Source: Microbacterium natoriense (GTDB lineage: Bacteria; Actinomycetota; Actinomycetes; Actinomycetales; Microbacteriaceae). From it: 64,000 nt of DNA. The first letter of the stretch is position 1. The number at the start of each line of letters is the position of its first letter. The notes below the pieces were generated by a model. The model had not been told where the DNA came from. It saw nothing but the letters and a program-made list of their open reading frames with translations, and made no database searches. A program made the position numbers and the translations under genes. The DNA lies in the NCBI RefSeq assembly GCF_030816295.1, contig NZ_JAUSXV010000001.1:124001-188000 (forward strand), written 5' to 3'. Below are positions 38,179-46,805 of this stretch, one piece after another.

Positions 38179-39690
38179 TCAGCCCGCGAGCATCGTCTCG
38201 ATCGGACCGCGCACGAAGTAGAGCGCGAAGCCGGCAGCGACGACCCACATGAGCCAGTGCACCTTGCGGGCCCGCCCGGAGAGCGAGTTCACGAGGGCCC
38301 ACGAGATGAAGCCGACACCGATGCCGTTGGCGATCGAGTACGTGAGCGGCATCGTGACGATCGTGAGGAAGACCGGCAGCGCGACGGCGAAGTTCGTGAA
38401 CTTGATCTCCTTGATCTGCCCCATCATCATCGCGCCGACGACCACGAGGGCGGCGGATCCGACCTCGATCGGCACGACGAGCGTGAGCGGGGTGAAGAAC
38501 ATCGAGAGCAGGAACAGCACTCCCACCACAACCGCAGCCAGCCCCGTGCGTGCCCCTTCGCCGATGCCCGAAGCGCTGTCGACGTAGACCGTGTTCGACG
38601 AGGTCGAGGTCGCACCTCCAGCCACGGCGCCGAGACCCTCGACGACGAAGGCCGAGCGCAGCCGCGGGAATGTGCCGTCCTTGTAGGCGAGGCCCGCGTT
38701 CTTCGCGAGACCGGTCATGGTGCCCATGGCGTCGAAGAAGTTCGAGAACACGAGTGTGAACACGAGCATCGTGGCCGACAGGGCTCCGATGCGTCCGAAC
38801 GATCCGATCAGGTCGAACTGCCCGATCAGCCCGAAGTCGGGGATCGTGACGAGCGCGGTCGGGATCTCCGGGATCGTCATGTGCCAGCCGCCCGGATTCT
38901 CGAAGCTCGGGCCGAGCTTGAAGGCCGCCTGCGCGATGATCGCGAGGATCGTCGAGGCGACGATGCCGATCAGGATGCCACCCGGCACCTTGCGGGCGAC
39001 GAGCACGCCGATCAGCACGAGGCCGATCAGGAAGATGAGCGTCGGGATCGAGGTGATCGATCCGCCGTCGCCGAGCTGCACGGGCGGGCCGCCGGGAGTG
39101 CGGTTGACGAAACCCGAGTCGACGAAGCCGATGAACGCGATGAACAGCCCGATACCGACCGTGATCGCCGCCTTCAGCTGGGCGGGCACGGCGTTGAAGA
39201 TCGCGGTGCGGATGCCGGTGGCCCCGAACAGGACGATCAGGATGCCGTTGATGACGACGAGCCCCATGGCCTCGGGCCAGGTCACCTGGCCCACGACGGA
39301 GACGGCGAGGAACGAGTTGATGCCGAGCCCCGCGGCGAGCGCGAACGGCAGTCTCGCGACGAGTCCGAACAGGATCGTCATGACGCCGGCGGTGAGCCCG
39401 GTGGCGGCGCCGATCTGCGCGCCGTCGAGGGCGTTCCCCGAGACGTCGGCCACGCCGCCGAGGATCAGCGGGTTGAGGATCACGATGTAGGCCATCGTCA
39501 CGAAGGTGACGATGCCGCCGCGGATCTCACGGCCGATCGTCGAACCGCGACGGCTGATCTCGAAGAAGCGGTCGAGGGCGTTCTTGGGCTCGGCGTCGAC
39601 CGTGGCGGTCGCTCCGGTGGCCAGAGGCGGGAGTTCCGGCGCGGGGACCGCGCCGGTCTCAGGGTCGTTGAAGACATGTGAAGACATCAT
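38179..39690 (-). CDS. AzgA-type purine permease (adenine/guanine/hypoxanthine)
   Basis: This 503-residue NCS2/AzgA permease has about 12-14 membrane segments. Signatures are EIRGGIVTFVTMAYIVILNP (about 54-73), ALAAGLGINSFLA near residue 115, FFDAMGTMTGLAKNAG near residue 315 and GATSTSSNTVYVDSASGIGEG near residue 353. AzgA proteins take up adenine, guanine or hypoxanthine by proton symport, which fits the adjacent guanine deaminase. A hairpin and the cytoplasmic deaminase gene lie on its 5' side. No clear box pair is seen just upstream. Confidence 0.92.
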   Translation of the reverse strand: MMSSHVFNDPETGAVPAPELPPLATGATATVDAEPKNALDRFFEISRRGSTIGREIRGGIVTFVTMAYIVILNPLILGGVADVSGNALDGAQIGAATGLTAGVMTILFGLVARLPFALAAGLGINSFLAVSVVGQVTWPEAMGLVVINGILIVLFGATGIRTAIFNAVPAQLKAAITVGIGLFIAFIGFVDSGFVNRTPGGPPVQLGDGGSITSIPTLIFLIGLVLIGVLVARKVPGGILIGIVASTILAIIAQAAFKLGPSFENPGGWHMTIPEIPTALVTIPDFGLIGQFDLIGSFGRIGALSATMLVFTLVFSNFFDAMGTMTGLAKNAGLAYKDGTFPRLRSAFVVEGLGAVAGGATSTSSNTVYVDSASGIGEGARTGLAAVVVGVLFLLSMFFTPLTLVVPIEVGSAALVVVGAMMMGQIKEIKFTNFAVALPVFLTIVTMPLTYSIANGIGVGFISWALVNSLSGRARKVHWLMWVVAAGFALYFVRGPIETMLAG

Positions 39691-39734
39691 CGGCTCCAGG
39701 GTTGGTCGTGCAGAAGGTGGGTGGATGCGGGGCT

Positions 39735-39775
39735 CTTCGACAGGCGGACCGGATGGGTCGCTGAGCCTGTCGAAG
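39735..39775. repeat. Hairpin built from a CTTCGACAGGC repeat
   Basis: 11-bp perfect arms CTTCGACAGGC/GCCTGTCGAAG surround a 19-base spacer between guaD and the permease. GCTGAGCCTGTCGAA, its right side, recurs at about 53365-53379 next to the GlxA-type gene, so it belongs to an interspersed family. It may terminate guaD transcription. Confidence 0.65.
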
Positions 39776-39799
39776 CGTCCTGAGGTATGCTCGCGCGCG

Positions 39800-40312
39800 T
39801 CAGTAGTCGACGCGCGAGGTGTTGGCGTTCCACTCCGTGAAGGGGGCGACGCGCTCGTCGGGCGTCAGCGACTCCTGGCCGACCGGCATGATGGCCCGGT
39901 CTTCGGGGCCGCCTTCGAAGTATCGGTAGAAGACCGCGTCGTCGAAGCCGGCGTCGGCCGCGTCGTGGCGGGAGGCGGCGAAGTAGACCCGGTCGATGCG
40001 TGCCCACAGCGAGGTGGCGAGGCACATCGGGCAGGGCTCGCAGCTCGTGTAGAGCGTGGCCCCCGTGAGGTCGAACGTGCCGAGCCCTTGGCACGCGTTG
40101 CGGATGGCCGTGACCTCGGCGTGCGCCGAGGGGTCGAGGTTCGCCGTGACCCGGTTGACCCCCTCGAAGACCTGTCCGTCGGCCGACACGACGATCGCGC
40201 CGAACGGGCCGCCCGCGTCACGGACGTTCTCGGTGGCGAGCGCGACGGCCCGGGAGAGGTACTCGGCCGGAGTGGGCTGCGAGTCTGTGGCGGACATGCT
40301 GATGCTGCTCAT
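39800..40312 (-). CDS. guaD: Guanine deaminase (cytidine-deaminase fold)
   Basis: This zinc enzyme deaminates guanine to xanthine, the entry of guanine into the pathway. The 170 residues carry HAEVTAIRNAC (His64 zinc ligand, Glu66 proton shuttle) and CEPCPMC (Cys94, Cys97 zinc ligands), with a C-terminal WNANTSRVDY as in B. subtilis GuaD. The start at 40312 is supported by AAGGAAG six bases upstream; an internal ATG five codons later is possible. It precedes the purine permease on the minus strand with 109 bp and a hairpin between them. Confidence 0.93.
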   Translation of the reverse strand: MSSISMSATDSQPTPAEYLSRAVALATENVRDAGGPFGAIVVSADGQVFEGVNRVTANLDPSAHAEVTAIRNACQGLGTFDLTGATLYTSCEPCPMCLATSLWARIDRVYFAASRHDAADAGFDDAVFYRYFEGGPEDRAIMPVGQESLTPDERVAPFTEWNANTSRVDY

Positions 40313-40554
40313 GAAGGCTTCCTTGCTGTCGTCGCAGTGATACGGCTTCCGGCAGGGCCCCGTGGGGATCGGCCTCGAGATATACGTCGAACCGCTAGGT
40401 TGTGCTTTCTTGCGCCTGGCGACCGTCATCAGTCGTCCAGCCAGCACGACTGTACTCCCGAGAATCGCGGGCGTCCAGAGTGTTCTGAAATTCACATTCC
40501 ACAATGCGAGATCGGAGATTGTGAATCCGCGCATGCGGAACTATGGTCGTCATC
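40313..40554. promoter_or_regulatory. Divergent promoter region guaD / HTH-TOBE regulator
   Basis: No gene is seen. ATTCACA (40490-40496) and TGTGAAT (40520-40526) form an inverted repeat, and TCCGC/GCGGA (40526-40539) a smaller dyad. TTCCACAATGCGAGA (40497-40511) is only a weak match to the purine box, so membership of guaD in that regulon is uncertain. Confidence 0.35.
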
Positions 40555-40959
40555 ATGACGCATTTTCGGATCAGCGAAGCCGCCCATCTGCTGGGTGTGA
40601 GCGACGACACCGTGCGCCGCTGGGTCGGCGACGGCATCCTCGTGGCGTCGCTCGACTCCTCAGGTCGCCAGGTGGTCGACGGTGCCGCCCTCGCCGACCA
40701 GGCCACGAGGCTCGCCGGAGGCGCGGCCGACGACGACCCGGTGCGCCGCAGCGCGCGGAACCGCTTCACCGGCCTCGTCACCAAGATCGAGATCGACGGG
40801 CTGATGGCCCAGGTCGAGCTGCAGAGCGGTCCGCATCGGGTCGTGTCGTTGATGTCGGCCGAGGCGGCGCGCGAGCTGCGCCTCGAGGTGGGCAGCAAGG
40901 CGACCGCGGTCGTCAAGGCGACGATGGTCGTCGTCGAGACCGAGAAGCAGGCGTCGTGA
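40555..40959 (+). CDS. HTH (MerR-like) regulator with TOBE molybdate/pterin domain
   Basis: The 134-residue protein joins an N-terminal helix-turn-helix of MerR/excisionase type (FRISEAAHLLGVSDDTVRRW) with a C-terminal TOBE domain (ARNRFTGLVTKIEIDGLMAQ to VVKATMVVV), which binds molybdate or molybdopterin. It plays the part of ModE without being homologous in its DNA-binding domain. Its stop overlaps the modA start, so it probably senses molybdate for modABC. ATG at 40543 is an alternative start four codons earlier. Confidence 0.85.
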   Translation: MTHFRISEAAHLLGVSDDTVRRWVGDGILVASLDSSGRQVVDGAALADQATRLAGGAADDDPVRRSARNRFTGLVTKIEIDGLMAQVELQSGPHRVVSLMSAEAARELRLEVGSKATAVVKATMVVVETEKQAS

Positions 40960-41747
40960 TGAGTGCCATCCGCCCCCTGGCCGCCGTGGTCCTCACGATC
41001 GGCCTGTTCGCGGCGACCGGCTGCACGGCATCCGCTCCTGCCGAGCCCACGGCCACCGCATCCGACGAATTGAGCGGCGAGCTGACGATCTTCGCCGCCG
41101 CCTCTCTCTCGCAGGCGTTCGACGAGCTCGCCGCCGATTTCGAGCGGCTGCATCCCGATCTCGACGTCCGGCCGATCTCGTACGACGGGTCCTCCGTGCT
41201 CGCCACCCAGCTGATCGAAGGCGCTCAGGCCGACGTGTTCGCCTCGGCCGACGAGAAGAACCTGGCGAAGGTGGCGGATGCGGGGCTCGCGGACGCCGGT
41301 GAGCCGTTCGCCACGAATGTGCTGCAGATCGCCGTCGCGCCTGGGAACCCCAAGGGCATCGAGACGCTCGCGGATCTCGCGCACCCCGGGCTCACCGTGT
41401 TCGTGTGCGCCGCCGAGGTGCCGTGCGGCAGCGCCGCTCGCACCCTGCTCGACACGGCGGGAGTCGCGCTCACCCCCGCGAGCGAGGAGCAGAACGTCAC
41501 GGCCGTGCTGTCGAAGGTGCGCTCGGGCGAAGCCGATGCGGGGCTCGTGTACGCGACCGACGTCAGGGCCGCAGGCGACGCGGTGACGGGCGTCGACATC
41601 GAGGGAGCGGATGCGGCCACCAACGTCTACCCGATCGTCGAACTCGCCGGAGCGCAGAATCCTGATGCGGCGCAGGCGTTCGTCGCGTTCGTGCAGTCGG
41701 ACGCGGGGCGAAAGGTGCTCGAGCGTCTCGGATTCGGGGCGCCGTGA
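40959..41747 (+). CDS. modA: Molybdate ABC transporter substrate-binding lipoprotein
   Basis: The 262-residue extracytoplasmic protein binds molybdate or tungstate. The lipobox FAATGC (Cys near residue 22) predicts a lipid anchor. The mature part begins LTIFAAASLSQAFDEL, typical of ModA, with YDGSSVLATQLIEGAQADVF carrying oxyanion-binding Ser residues and PCGSAA further on. The ATG overlaps the preceding stop, and modB overlaps its end. Confidence 0.93.
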   Translation: MSAIRPLAAVVLTIGLFAATGCTASAPAEPTATASDELSGELTIFAAASLSQAFDELAADFERLHPDLDVRPISYDGSSVLATQLIEGAQADVFASADEKNLAKVADAGLADAGEPFATNVLQIAVAPGNPKGIETLADLAHPGLTVFVCAAEVPCGSAARTLLDTAGVALTPASEEQNVTAVLSKVRSGEADAGLVYATDVRAAGDAVTGVDIEGADAATNVYPIVELAGAQNPDAAQAFVAFVQSDAGRKVLERLGFGAP

Positions 41748-42562
41748 CCCGGCGCGGCGAGAGTCGCGCGGCGGCGCGACGGATGCCGGTCTGGCTCTGG
41801 ATCCCCGCCGGGCTCGGCGCTCTGGTGCTGACTCTGCCGTTCGCCGCGCTCCTGATCCGGCTGGACTGGGCCGCTGTGCCCGCAGCCGTCTCCTCGCCCG
41901 AGGCGCTGCAGGCGCTGGGCCTCTCGCTGTCCACCGCCGCCCTCGCGACCGCGGTGTGCGTGCTGCTCGGCGTGCCGCTCGCCCTCGTGATCGCACGGAG
42001 CACCGGGCCACTCGCGGCGGTGCTGCGCACCCTCACCACGCTGCCCCTCGTGCTGCCGCCACTCGTCGGCGGCATCGCCCTGCTGTCGCTCCTGGGCCGG
42101 AACGGTCTGTTCGGCGGGGCTCTCGGAGTGCTCGGCATCCGCATCCCGTTCACGACCGCGGCTGTCGTGATCGCTCAGGTGTTCGTGGCGTTGCCCTTCC
42201 TGGTGATCTCGGTCGAGGGCGCGCTGCGCGCGGTCGGCACGGGCCATGAGTCGGTCGCGGCGAGTCTGGGCGCGCGCCCCCTCACTGTGTTCCGCCGCGT
42301 CACGCTGCCCCTCGCCGCCCCCGGACTCGTCGCCGGCGCGGTGCTGTGCTTCGCGCGGGCGATGGGCGAGTTCGGCGCGACGGCGCTGTTCGCCGGGAAC
42401 GCGCCCGGTGTCACGCGGACCATGCCGCTCGCGATCTACACCGCGTTCAACGGTGCAGGCGTGCGGGAGGACACCGCGATCGCGCTGTCGCTGCTGCTGA
42501 TCGTCGTGGCGGTGGCCGTGCTGCTGCTGATGCGCGGCTGGCGAGCGGATGCCGTGCGATGA
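41744..42562 (+). CDS. modB: Molybdate ABC transporter permease
   Basis: The 272-residue inner-membrane permease has about six segments and the coupling motif VEGALRAVGTGHESVAASLG near residue 165, which docks to the ATPase. A GTG start overlaps the modA stop, and the stop overlaps modC. RAMGEFGATALFAGN is typical of ModB. Confidence 0.93.
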   Translation: MTRRGESRAAARRMPVWLWIPAGLGALVLTLPFAALLIRLDWAAVPAAVSSPEALQALGLSLSTAALATAVCVLLGVPLALVIARSTGPLAAVLRTLTTLPLVLPPLVGGIALLSLLGRNGLFGGALGVLGIRIPFTTAAVVIAQVFVALPFLVISVEGALRAVGTGHESVAASLGARPLTVFRRVTLPLAAPGLVAGAVLCFARAMGEFGATALFAGNAPGVTRTMPLAIYTAFNGAGVREDTAIALSLLLIVVAVAVLLLMRGWRADAVR

Positions 42563-43626
42563 GCCTCGACATCGACATCACCGCCCGCGCCGGGGCGTTC
42601 CGGGTCGAGGCGGCGTTCACCGTGGCCCCTGGTGAGGTCCTGGCCGTGCTCGGCCCCAACGGCGCGGGCAAGTCGACGCTGCTCGCGGCCATCGCCGGGC
42701 ATCGGCCGCACGCCTCGGGCGCGATCTCGCTGAACGGCGCTCCCATCGCCGCTGCCATGCCGCCCGAGCGGCGGCGGATCGGCCTGCTCGGCCAGCGCGC
42801 GATGCTGTTCCCGCACCTCTCGGCGCTCGAGAACGTGGCCTTCGGCCCTCGCGCGCAAGGACTTCCCCCCGCCGAGGCGCGGCGGCGCGCCCTCGCTCAC
42901 CTCGACGAGGTCGGGCTGAGCGACGTCTCGCGCCATCGACCGGCCGAGCTCTCAGGCGGTCAGCAGCAGCGCGTGGCTCTCGCGAGGGCTCTCGCGGCCC
43001 AACCGCTCGCACTTCTCCTCGACGAGCCGTTCGCCTCGCTCGACGCCGAGACCGGCACGCAGGCACGGCGCCTCGTGGCGCAGCTGCGTGAGCACCTCGC
43101 GATCCCGATCGTGCTGGTCACACACGATCCGCTCGACGCCGTGATGCTCGCTGCTCGCACCGTCGTCGTCGACGAGGGGCGCATCGTGCAGCAGGGCGAG
43201 ACGCCCGACGTTCTCGGTCATCCACGGTCTCGGTTCGCGGCGGCGATCACCGGGGTGAATCTCGTCACGGGCACGGGCACGGGCACGGGCACGGGCGACG
43301 CTGCCGGCGCCCTGATGGCGGATGGCGGACTCCGATTCCTCGGACACGGCGACGTCCTCGTCGACGGTGAGGCGGGATCGGCGGTGTTCTCCCCGGCATC
43401 CGTGCGCGTCCTGCCCGACGGCGACCCCATGTCCGAGAACTCCTGGCGCGGCACGGTGTCGATCATGGAAGCCGTGGCGGGCGGCATCCGCGTGTTCACC
43501 GCGGAGCATCCGCAGCTCGCCGTCGACTGTCCGTCGGGTGCTGCTGCGGCACTCGGCATCCGTCCCGGTGCGACTGTCGCCTTCCGCGTAGATCCCGCCG
43601 ACGTCTCGGTGCGACGCGAAGGCTGA
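42559..43626 (+). CDS. modC: Molybdate ABC transporter ATP-binding protein
   Basis: The 355-residue ATPase shows Walker A LGPNGAGKST (about 32-41), the signature LSGGQQQRVALARA, Walker B LLLDEPFASLD, and a C-terminal TOBE-like domain (from about 265). Between them five copies of the hexanucleotide ACGGGC (43267-43296) encode a (Thr-Gly)5 stretch at the domain hinge, an unusual slippage-prone linker. The ATG overlaps modB. Confidence 0.93.
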   Translation: MSLDIDITARAGAFRVEAAFTVAPGEVLAVLGPNGAGKSTLLAAIAGHRPHASGAISLNGAPIAAAMPPERRRIGLLGQRAMLFPHLSALENVAFGPRAQGLPPAEARRRALAHLDEVGLSDVSRHRPAELSGGQQQRVALARALAAQPLALLLDEPFASLDAETGTQARRLVAQLREHLAIPIVLVTHDPLDAVMLAARTVVVDEGRIVQQGETPDVLGHPRSRFAAAITGVNLVTGTGTGTGTGDAAGALMADGGLRFLGHGDVLVDGEAGSAVFSPASVRVLPDGDPMSENSWRGTVSIMEAVAGGIRVFTAEHPQLAVDCPSGAAAALGIRPGATVAFRVDPADVSVRREG

Positions 43627-43671
43627 CATCCCGGTCGGCGGTGCTACCGTTGCCACTCGAAAGGGTGGACG

Positions 43672-44766
43672 ATGACGATCTCGACGTCTCGCGGAACCGG
43701 CGCGCAGGCTGCTGGCGCGCTTCGTCTGCCCTCCGTCGGTCTCATCGACGCGCGTGAGCGCCCGCTGCGCGACCTCCGCATCTCGGTGACTGACCGCTGC
43801 AACTTCCGCTGCGTGTACTGCATGCCGCGCTCGGTGTTCGGCCGGGACTACGCGTTCCTCGATCGCGACGAGCTGCTGAGCTTCGAGGAGATCGAGCGGA
43901 TCTCGCGCATCGCCGTCGCCCACGGTGTGCGCAAGCTGCGGCTGACCGGCGGCGAGCCGCTGTTGCGTCGCGGGATCGAGGAGCTCATCTCGCGACTGGC
44001 GGCGCTGCGGACGCCCGAGAGCCGCAAGGTCGAGATCGCCCTGACGACCAACGGCTCTGCCCTCACGCTCAAGGCGCAGGCCCTGAAGGATGCGGGACTC
44101 GATCGGCTCACGGTGTCGGTCGACACGCTCGACGACGAGCTGTTCCAGCGCATGAACGACGTGCGTTTCCCCGTGTCGCGCGTGTTAGAGGGCATCGAGG
44201 CCGCGCACGAGGTCGGCATCGGTCCCATCAAGATCAACATGGTCGTCAAACGAGGGCTCAACGACCACGAGATCGAGCCCATGGCGGCCCGTTTCAAGGA
44301 CACCCCGTACACGCTGCGGTTCATCGAGTACATGGACGTGGGCACCTCGAACGGCTGGGAGCTGGACGAAGTGGTGCCCGCCGCCGAGATCGTCGAACGC
44401 GTCGGCGCTCTGTTCCCGCTCGAGCCCGTGGGCGCTCGCGCGACCGGAGAGACGGCCAAGCGCTGGCAGTACGTCGACGGCTCGGGTGAGATCGGGGTCA
44501 TCTCCTCGGTCACGAACACGTTCTGCGGCACCTGCAATCGCGCGCGCATCTCGACCGAGGGCAAGCTCTTCACGTGCCTCTTCGCAACCGAGGGGCACGA
44601 CCTGCGCGCCCTGCTGCGCGGAGGCGTGTCGGATGCCGAGCTGTCGCAGGCGATGGCCGGCATCTGGGGAGCGCGCGACGACCGGTACTCCGAGATCCGC
44701 TCCGAGCTCACGCCCGAGCTGCGCGCGGCGCGGCCCCGCATCGAGATGAGCTACATCGGCGGCTGA
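43672..44766 (+). CDS. moaA: GTP 3',8-cyclase
   Basis: This radical-SAM enzyme starts molybdopterin synthesis by making 3',8-cyclo-GTP. Cys43, Cys47 and Cys50 (CNFRCVYC) bind the SAM cluster, [11 protein letters not shown] follows, and [19 protein letters not shown] gives the second cluster. The C-terminal Gly-Gly required for activity is present (SYIGG). AAAGGG lies before the ATG, 45 bp after modC, and the gene converges on moaE. Confidence 0.95.
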   Translation: MTISTSRGTGAQAAGALRLPSVGLIDARERPLRDLRISVTDRCNFRCVYCMPRSVFGRDYAFLDRDELLSFEEIERISRIAVAHGVRKLRLTGGEPLLRRGIEELISRLAALRTPESRKVEIALTTNGSALTLKAQALKDAGLDRLTVSVDTLDDELFQRMNDVRFPVSRVLEGIEAAHEVGIGPIKINMVVKRGLNDHEIEPMAARFKDTPYTLRFIEYMDVGTSNGWELDEVVPAAEIVERVGALFPLEPVGARATGETAKRWQYVDGSGEIGVISSVTNTFCGTCNRARISTEGKLFTCLFATEGHDLRALLRGGVSDAELSQAMAGIWGARDDRYSEIRSELTPELRAARPRIEMSYIGG

Positions 44767-44783
44767 GGCTGGAATCGACCGCC

Positions 44784-45191
44784 CTACAGCCCGACCCACT
44801 CCGAGACGCCGTCGTCGTAGTGCTGGCGTTTCCAGATGGGCACACCGCGCTTGATCTCCTCGACGAGGAGCTCGCAGGCCTCGAAGGCCTCGGCGCGGTG
44901 GCCGGCGGATGCTGCGGCGAACAGCGCCACGTCGCCGATGCGCAGATCGCCGACGCGATGAGCCGCCGCGACCCGCCGCCCCGTCTCGGCCGCGATGCGC
45001 TCGACGATCTCGCTGAGGAACCGCTCGGCGTCGGGGTGTGCCCGGTAGTCCAGCGACTCGACCGCGCGACCGCCGTCGTGATCGCGCACGACTCCGCAGA
45101 ACATCACGACCGCGCCGTCGGCGTCGCCGCCCACGGCGGCCCGGACGGCTACCTCGTCGATCGGCTCGTCGGTGATCAGCGCGAACGTCAT
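44784..45191 (-). CDS. moaE: Molybdopterin synthase catalytic subunit
   Basis: The 135-residue protein pairs with MoaD to put two sulfurs on the precursor. Signatures are GAVVMFCGVVRDHDGGRAV, LDYRAHPDAER and the C-terminal VPIWKRQHYDDGVSEWVG, with the catalytic Lys in KRGVPIWKRQ. The start at 45191 overlaps the moeB stop, and GAAGGAG lies seven bases before it. Confidence 0.94.
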   Translation of the reverse strand: MTFALITDEPIDEVAVRAAVGGDADGAVVMFCGVVRDHDGGRAVESLDYRAHPDAERFLSEIVERIAAETGRRVAAAHRVGDLRIGDVALFAAASAGHRAEAFEACELLVEEIKRGVPIWKRQHYDDGVSEWVGL

Positions 45192-46396
45192 GCGGGCACT
45201 CCTTCTCCGTGCGGGGCAGCGGTGTCGGCATCCGCTCCGTCGTCGCGACCTGACTCGACGTCGCCGCCGACCGCGACGAAGGAGCGAATGCCGCCCACGA
45301 CGTAGACCGCGTCGAGGCCCTGTCCGCGCAGTGCCGTGGCGGCTCGGCGCGAGCGGGGGTCCTGCTCGCAGTACACGACGACGGGGAGCGTCGTCTCGAC
45401 GTTCTCTCCCGCGTCGATCCGTCCGACCGGCAGAAGCTCCGAGCCGTGGATGCGCCGCCCGGCAGCCTCCTCCGCCTCGCGGACGTCGAGCAGCAGCATC
45501 CGCTCCCCCGCCCTTCGCCGCCTCAGCAGCTCGGCCGCCGAGATCGACAGGCCGGGATCTGCGGCCGTGCCGCACAGGCGCTCGTAGTCATCGAGGCCGG
45601 TGAGCTCCGCGCGCGTCTCGTCGACGGCGTAGGCGATCTCTCGGGTGCGGGCGGTGAGCGCATCGTAGAAGAGGACGCGTCCGAGCAGAGGCTCGCCGAT
45701 TCCGGCGACCACCTTGATGACCTCGGTCGCCATGAGCGAGCCGATCGCCGTGCACAGGCTCGGCAGCACGCCACCGAGCTCGCAGGAGAGCGCCTCGTCA
45801 GCGGGGGGCGGAGCGGGGAAGAGGTCGCGGAAGGTCGGTCCGCGTCCCTTCCAGGCGATGCCGACCTGGCCGTGGAACCGGAGGATCGATCCCCACACGA
45901 GAGGCTTGCCGGCGAGCTCTGCGGCGTCGTTCGCGAGGTAGCGCGTGGCGAAGTTGTCGCTGCCGTCGACGAGCAGATCGTAGTCGGCGAGCAGCCGCGG
46001 CAGATTCTCGGCGCTGACGCGCTCGCGATGGGGGACGACGGCGATCGCGGGGTCGATCGCCGTCACCGTCTCAGCGAGCGAATCGACCTTGGCCCGACCG
46101 ACATCGGCCGTTCCGTGGCTGAGCTGACGGTGCAGGTTCGAGAGCTCGACGACGTCGTCGTCGGCGATGCCGATCGTGCCGACACCCGAGCCCGCGAGCA
46201 CGGGGACGAGAGCGCTGCCGAGGCCGCCGGCTCCGATCACGAGCACGCGCGCCGCCGCCAGCCGCCGCTGCGCAGACTCGCCGAAACCCGGCAGCATGAG
46301 CTGCCTGCTGTATCGGGCGATGCGATCGGAATCCAGCGTCGGCCCCGGCTCGACGAGCCCCGTGCGGACGCGCTCTGAGTCGGCGGGCGGAGTCAT
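45188..46396 (-). CDS. moeB: Molybdopterin synthase sulfurylase with rhodanese domain
   Basis: This E1-like enzyme adenylates MoaD and supplies sulfur. The 402 residues have IARYSRQLMLPGFGE, the nucleotide-binding IGAGGLGSALVPVL, SNLHRQLSHG, the catalytic-Cys region SCELGGVLPSLC, and a C-terminal rhodanese domain with active-site VVVYCEQDPRSRRAA. The Cys-X-X-Cys zinc pairs of many MoeB proteins are not evident. It is co-transcribed with moaE, divergent from moaD. Confidence 0.9.
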   Translation of the reverse strand: MTPPADSERVRTGLVEPGPTLDSDRIARYSRQLMLPGFGESAQRRLAAARVLVIGAGGLGSALVPVLAGSGVGTIGIADDDVVELSNLHRQLSHGTADVGRAKVDSLAETVTAIDPAIAVVPHRERVSAENLPRLLADYDLLVDGSDNFATRYLANDAAELAGKPLVWGSILRFHGQVGIAWKGRGPTFRDLFPAPPPADEALSCELGGVLPSLCTAIGSLMATEVIKVVAGIGEPLLGRVLFYDALTARTREIAYAVDETRAELTGLDDYERLCGTAADPGLSISAAELLRRRRAGERMLLLDVREAEEAAGRRIHGSELLPVGRIDAGENVETTLPVVVYCEQDPRSRRAATALRGQGLDAVYVVGGIRSFVAVGGDVESGRDDGADADTAAPHGEGVPA

Positions 46397-46556
46397 GCGG
46401 AAAGTCTACGGCGCAGCATCCGTCCGGTCTCCGCTGTCCGCTGCTCCCTTCGGTTCTCTGCCGTGGCCAGAATCGCACCGCACACGCCGCTCTCGGATGC
46501 GGATCCGACCACACACCGAGCATCCGGTCTCCGTCGCCCGTCATAGGATGAGCGGC

Positions 46557-46805
46557 ATGGCGATCGTGATGCTGAGGTACTTCGCCGCGGCCGCCGACGC
46601 CGCAGGACGCGAGGCGGAAGAGCTCGAACTCGGGGCAGAGCACACGCTCGAGGCCCTGCGAGATGCGCTGACGAGCCGATACGGAGAGCCCATGGCGCGG
46701 GTCCTCAAGAGCGGGTCGTTCCTCGTCGACGGCGTCGTGCGCCGCGACCTGACTCTCCCCGCCGGCGAGCACATCGACATCCTGCCCCCGTTCGCGGGCG
46801 GATGA
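46557..46805 (+). CDS. moaD: Molybdopterin synthase sulfur carrier subunit
   Basis: The 82-residue ubiquitin-like protein ends in the essential Gly-Gly (LPPFAGG), which becomes the thiocarboxylate. The ATG at 46557 has AGGA about eight bases before it; an ATG three codons earlier is possible. It overlaps moeA by four bases. Confidence 0.92.
   Translation: MAIVMLRYFAAAADAAGREAEELELGAEHTLEALRDALTSRYGEPMARVLKSGSFLVDGVVRRDLTLPAGEHIDILPPFAGG

Noticed and set aside
40476..40540. Purine box pair before guaD or the HTH-TOBE gene
   Set aside because: TTCCACAATGCGAGA and its 21-bp neighbour match the pattern poorly; kept only as a weak regulatory region.
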